Shown: positions 62,521 through 64,000 of the stretch, piece by piece
Numbering within the stretch: position 1 is the first letter of the stretch
How the letters are laid out: each line of letters opens with the position of its first letter
DNA from: Prorocentrum cordatum
Taxonomy: Eukaryota; Sar; Dinophyceae; Prorocentrales; Prorocentraceae
DNA: 64,000 bases
Assembly: GCA_963575745.1 (NCBI GenBank)
Contig: CAUYUJ010018578.1
Span: 33,939-97,938 of the forward strand
Direction of reading: 5' to 3'
Position numbers and translations under genes: made by a program
Notes under the pieces: model-generated
The model's database searches: none
What the model was told of the DNA's origin: nothing
The model's input: the letters and a program-made list of their open reading frames with translations, nothing else

Positions 62521-62940
62521 GTCCGCAGGGGAGCACGAACTAAGTGGGGGCGAGGGGGGGGAGGGATACGGCGGGCGTTGTAGAGATAGCGTGCGACGTG
62601 GCGCCGCAACAGGTGCATGGAAGACAACACACACCAACGGGACGGCGGCAATGAACTCACCGAAGGTATCGGTTTTTGAATGCAAGCAGTTCCCATTGAA
62701 GGCACATCTTTTGTCGGAAGGTCTTCTCTTTTATTCTGTAGGTTTACGCCACTTCCGCCGACCCCTTAACTGAGTTCAAGGTCTTGATGGTGCTTTTCGG
62801 TGTTTGGAGGGTTCACGTCGCGCAGTTGGCCAGTGGCAAGTGCCAGAAGAAATTGTCGAAGTCGACTTTCTCCGTGGACGCGAGCCATGTCGCGCGTGAC
62901 GAGAAGAAGGGCACCTTGAAATGTCCAGTAGGGCGTCCGT
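62521..62940. other. Downstream of exon 12, no recognised feature
   Basis: The next exon, expected to begin with a V/L-M/L-S-A-x-E pattern as in exon 4 (VLSAVE), is not visible here. Confidence 0.5.
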
Positions 62941-63345
62941 GGCATGGCCCGTAGAAGTAAGAGCAACGGGGGTGCGAGCGAGAGGGAGGACGAAGCCGAA
63001 CGCGGAGGAGGAGGTGAAAGAGGAGCAGGGAGGAGGAGGAGGAGGAGGTTCAAAAGGAACACAGAGGAGAAGGTGAAAGCAGAGGAGGAGGAGGAGGAGG
63101 AGGAGGAGGAGGAGGAGGAGGAGGAGGAGGAGGAGGAGGAGGAAAGAGGAGGAAGGAAGGAGGAGGAGGAGGAGAGGAGGAGGAGGAGGAGGAGGAGGAG
63201 GAGGAGGAGGAGGAGGAGGATGGGGGAGGCGGAAGGGGAGTCAAAGAAAAGGAGGAGGAGGAGGAGGAGGAGGAGGAGGAGGAGGAGGAGGAGGAAGGAG
63301 GAGGAGGAGGAGGAGGAGGAGGAGGAGGAGGAGGAGGAAAAGGAG
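62941..63345 (+). repeat. GGA tract
   Basis: GGAGGAGGA repeats with few breaks. Frames are poly-Glu, poly-Arg or poly-Gly. Confidence 0.96.
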
Positions 63346-63359
63346 TCACGATTTGGTCA

Positions 63360-64000
63360 TGAGGCGTCACGGGGGTGCCTCAGAGGTAGTGTATGGGCCT
63401 CCTGGGGGTTGTATTGGAGCCTGTTGGGACCCTTTTGGGCCTCGCTTGGGGCTACCTGGGACCCTCTTGGGAGGTTCTTGCAGCTGGATGAGGGAATCTC
63501 GGAGCCAAAGGACCAAGCAGTTGCCCTCCCGGCTTCCTCTTGGAACCGTCTGGAGGCCCTCGTGGGCCGTTTTGGGCGCTTCTTGGGCCGTCTTTGGGCC
63601 CTCTTGGACCCCTCTCGGCAGTTGCCGAGGCCGTCCTGGGAGGATATGGAAGGTTTCATGGCCCGTGTCGGACGTTGAGAAACCGCAAGAGGCCAATATG
63701 GTAAAAATGAACGTTCTACGACGGGAATGGGACGATTTCTACTTTTTGGGGCTCGCTTGGGGCGCCTCTTGGAAGCCTCTTGGGTCGTCTTAGGGGCTTC
63801 GGGGGCTGCCTGGAAGCCATCGTGGGCGTCTGGGGCGCTTCTTGGGCCGTCTTTGGGCCCTCCTTGGACCTCTTCTCGGCAGTTGCCGAGGCCGTCCTGG
63901 GAGGGGATGGACAGTTTCATGGCCCGTGTCGGACGATGCGAAACCGCAAGAGGCCAATATGGTAATAATGAATGTTTTACGAGGGGAATGGGACGATTTC
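63360..64000 (-). repeat. Decamer-type repeat, minus orientation, with a 259-bp tandem duplication
   Basis: TTGGGCCGTCTTTGGGCCCT occurs near 63580 and again near 63839. The whole 259-bp unit, including the core AAACCGCAAGAGGCCAATAT, is duplicated. The second unit reaches the window edge. Confidence 0.88.

Overview
The window is eukaryotic, and the evidence points to a dinoflagellate with a GC-rich genome. It contains fragments of dinoflagellate-type retroelements: a gag with a zinc knuckle followed by a RING-like segment, a copia-like gag, and a LINE with an RT and RNase H region. It also contains a multi-exon gene of the KH-domain type I associate with dinoflagellates, whose inferred introns begin mostly with GC or GA and end in AG before a G. 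A Prorocentrum-like species fits the base composition, but that is inference. There are no operons, no bacterial-style genes, and I see no rRNA or tRNA.

The main result is one plus-strand gene that occupies almost the whole window. Twelve short coding exons (35-112 bp, about 811 bp in total) lie in collinear order from 4771 to 62520. They are separated by introns of 1.1-16.1 kb. Joined on paper they stay in phase and encode about 270 residues with three successive KH-like RNA-binding modules. The first has a GRAG loop (exons 1-4), the second a GKQG loop (exons 6-9) and the third a GNRR loop (exons 9-12). Both ends of the gene lie outside the window. Donors are GC (7), GA (3) and GT (2). Eleven of twelve acceptors are AG|G, and exon 9 has no AG at the expected place.

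Everything else is intron content. Intron 1 (4856-7723) holds a copia-like gag and decayed minus-strand coding sequence. Intron 2 holds 2 kb of GAT/GCT repeats. Intron 3 holds a broken LINE reverse transcriptase. Introns 4-6 hold inverted-repeat elements (MITEs), minisatellites and another GAT/GCT array. Intron 7 (16 kb) holds decamer repeats, a segmental duplication, an antisense LINE RNase H ORF, another GAT array and an 85-bp satellite. Intron 8 (10 kb) holds a gag/RING retroelement interrupted by minisatellites and a 100-N gap, and a 90-bp satellite of about 18 units. Intron 11 holds two long minisatellites and GTC repeats.

The most unusual features are transposon-like elements with 8-bp target-site duplications. 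One family (Tir-C, TTAAGTCGGGC ends, about 160 bp) has six copies, three with perfect 8-bp duplications. A different 236-bp element (19699-19934) ends exactly at exon 6, so its last two bases are the splice acceptor and its target duplication is the first 8 bases of the exon. Intron positions also differ between the first and third KH modules. Together these suggest that transposons made or reshaped introns in this gene.

Most long open frames here (poly-Asp, poly-Met, poly-Ser, poly-Pro, and the PKTAQ/LGAS types) are by-products of stop-free simple repeats and are not annotated as genes.
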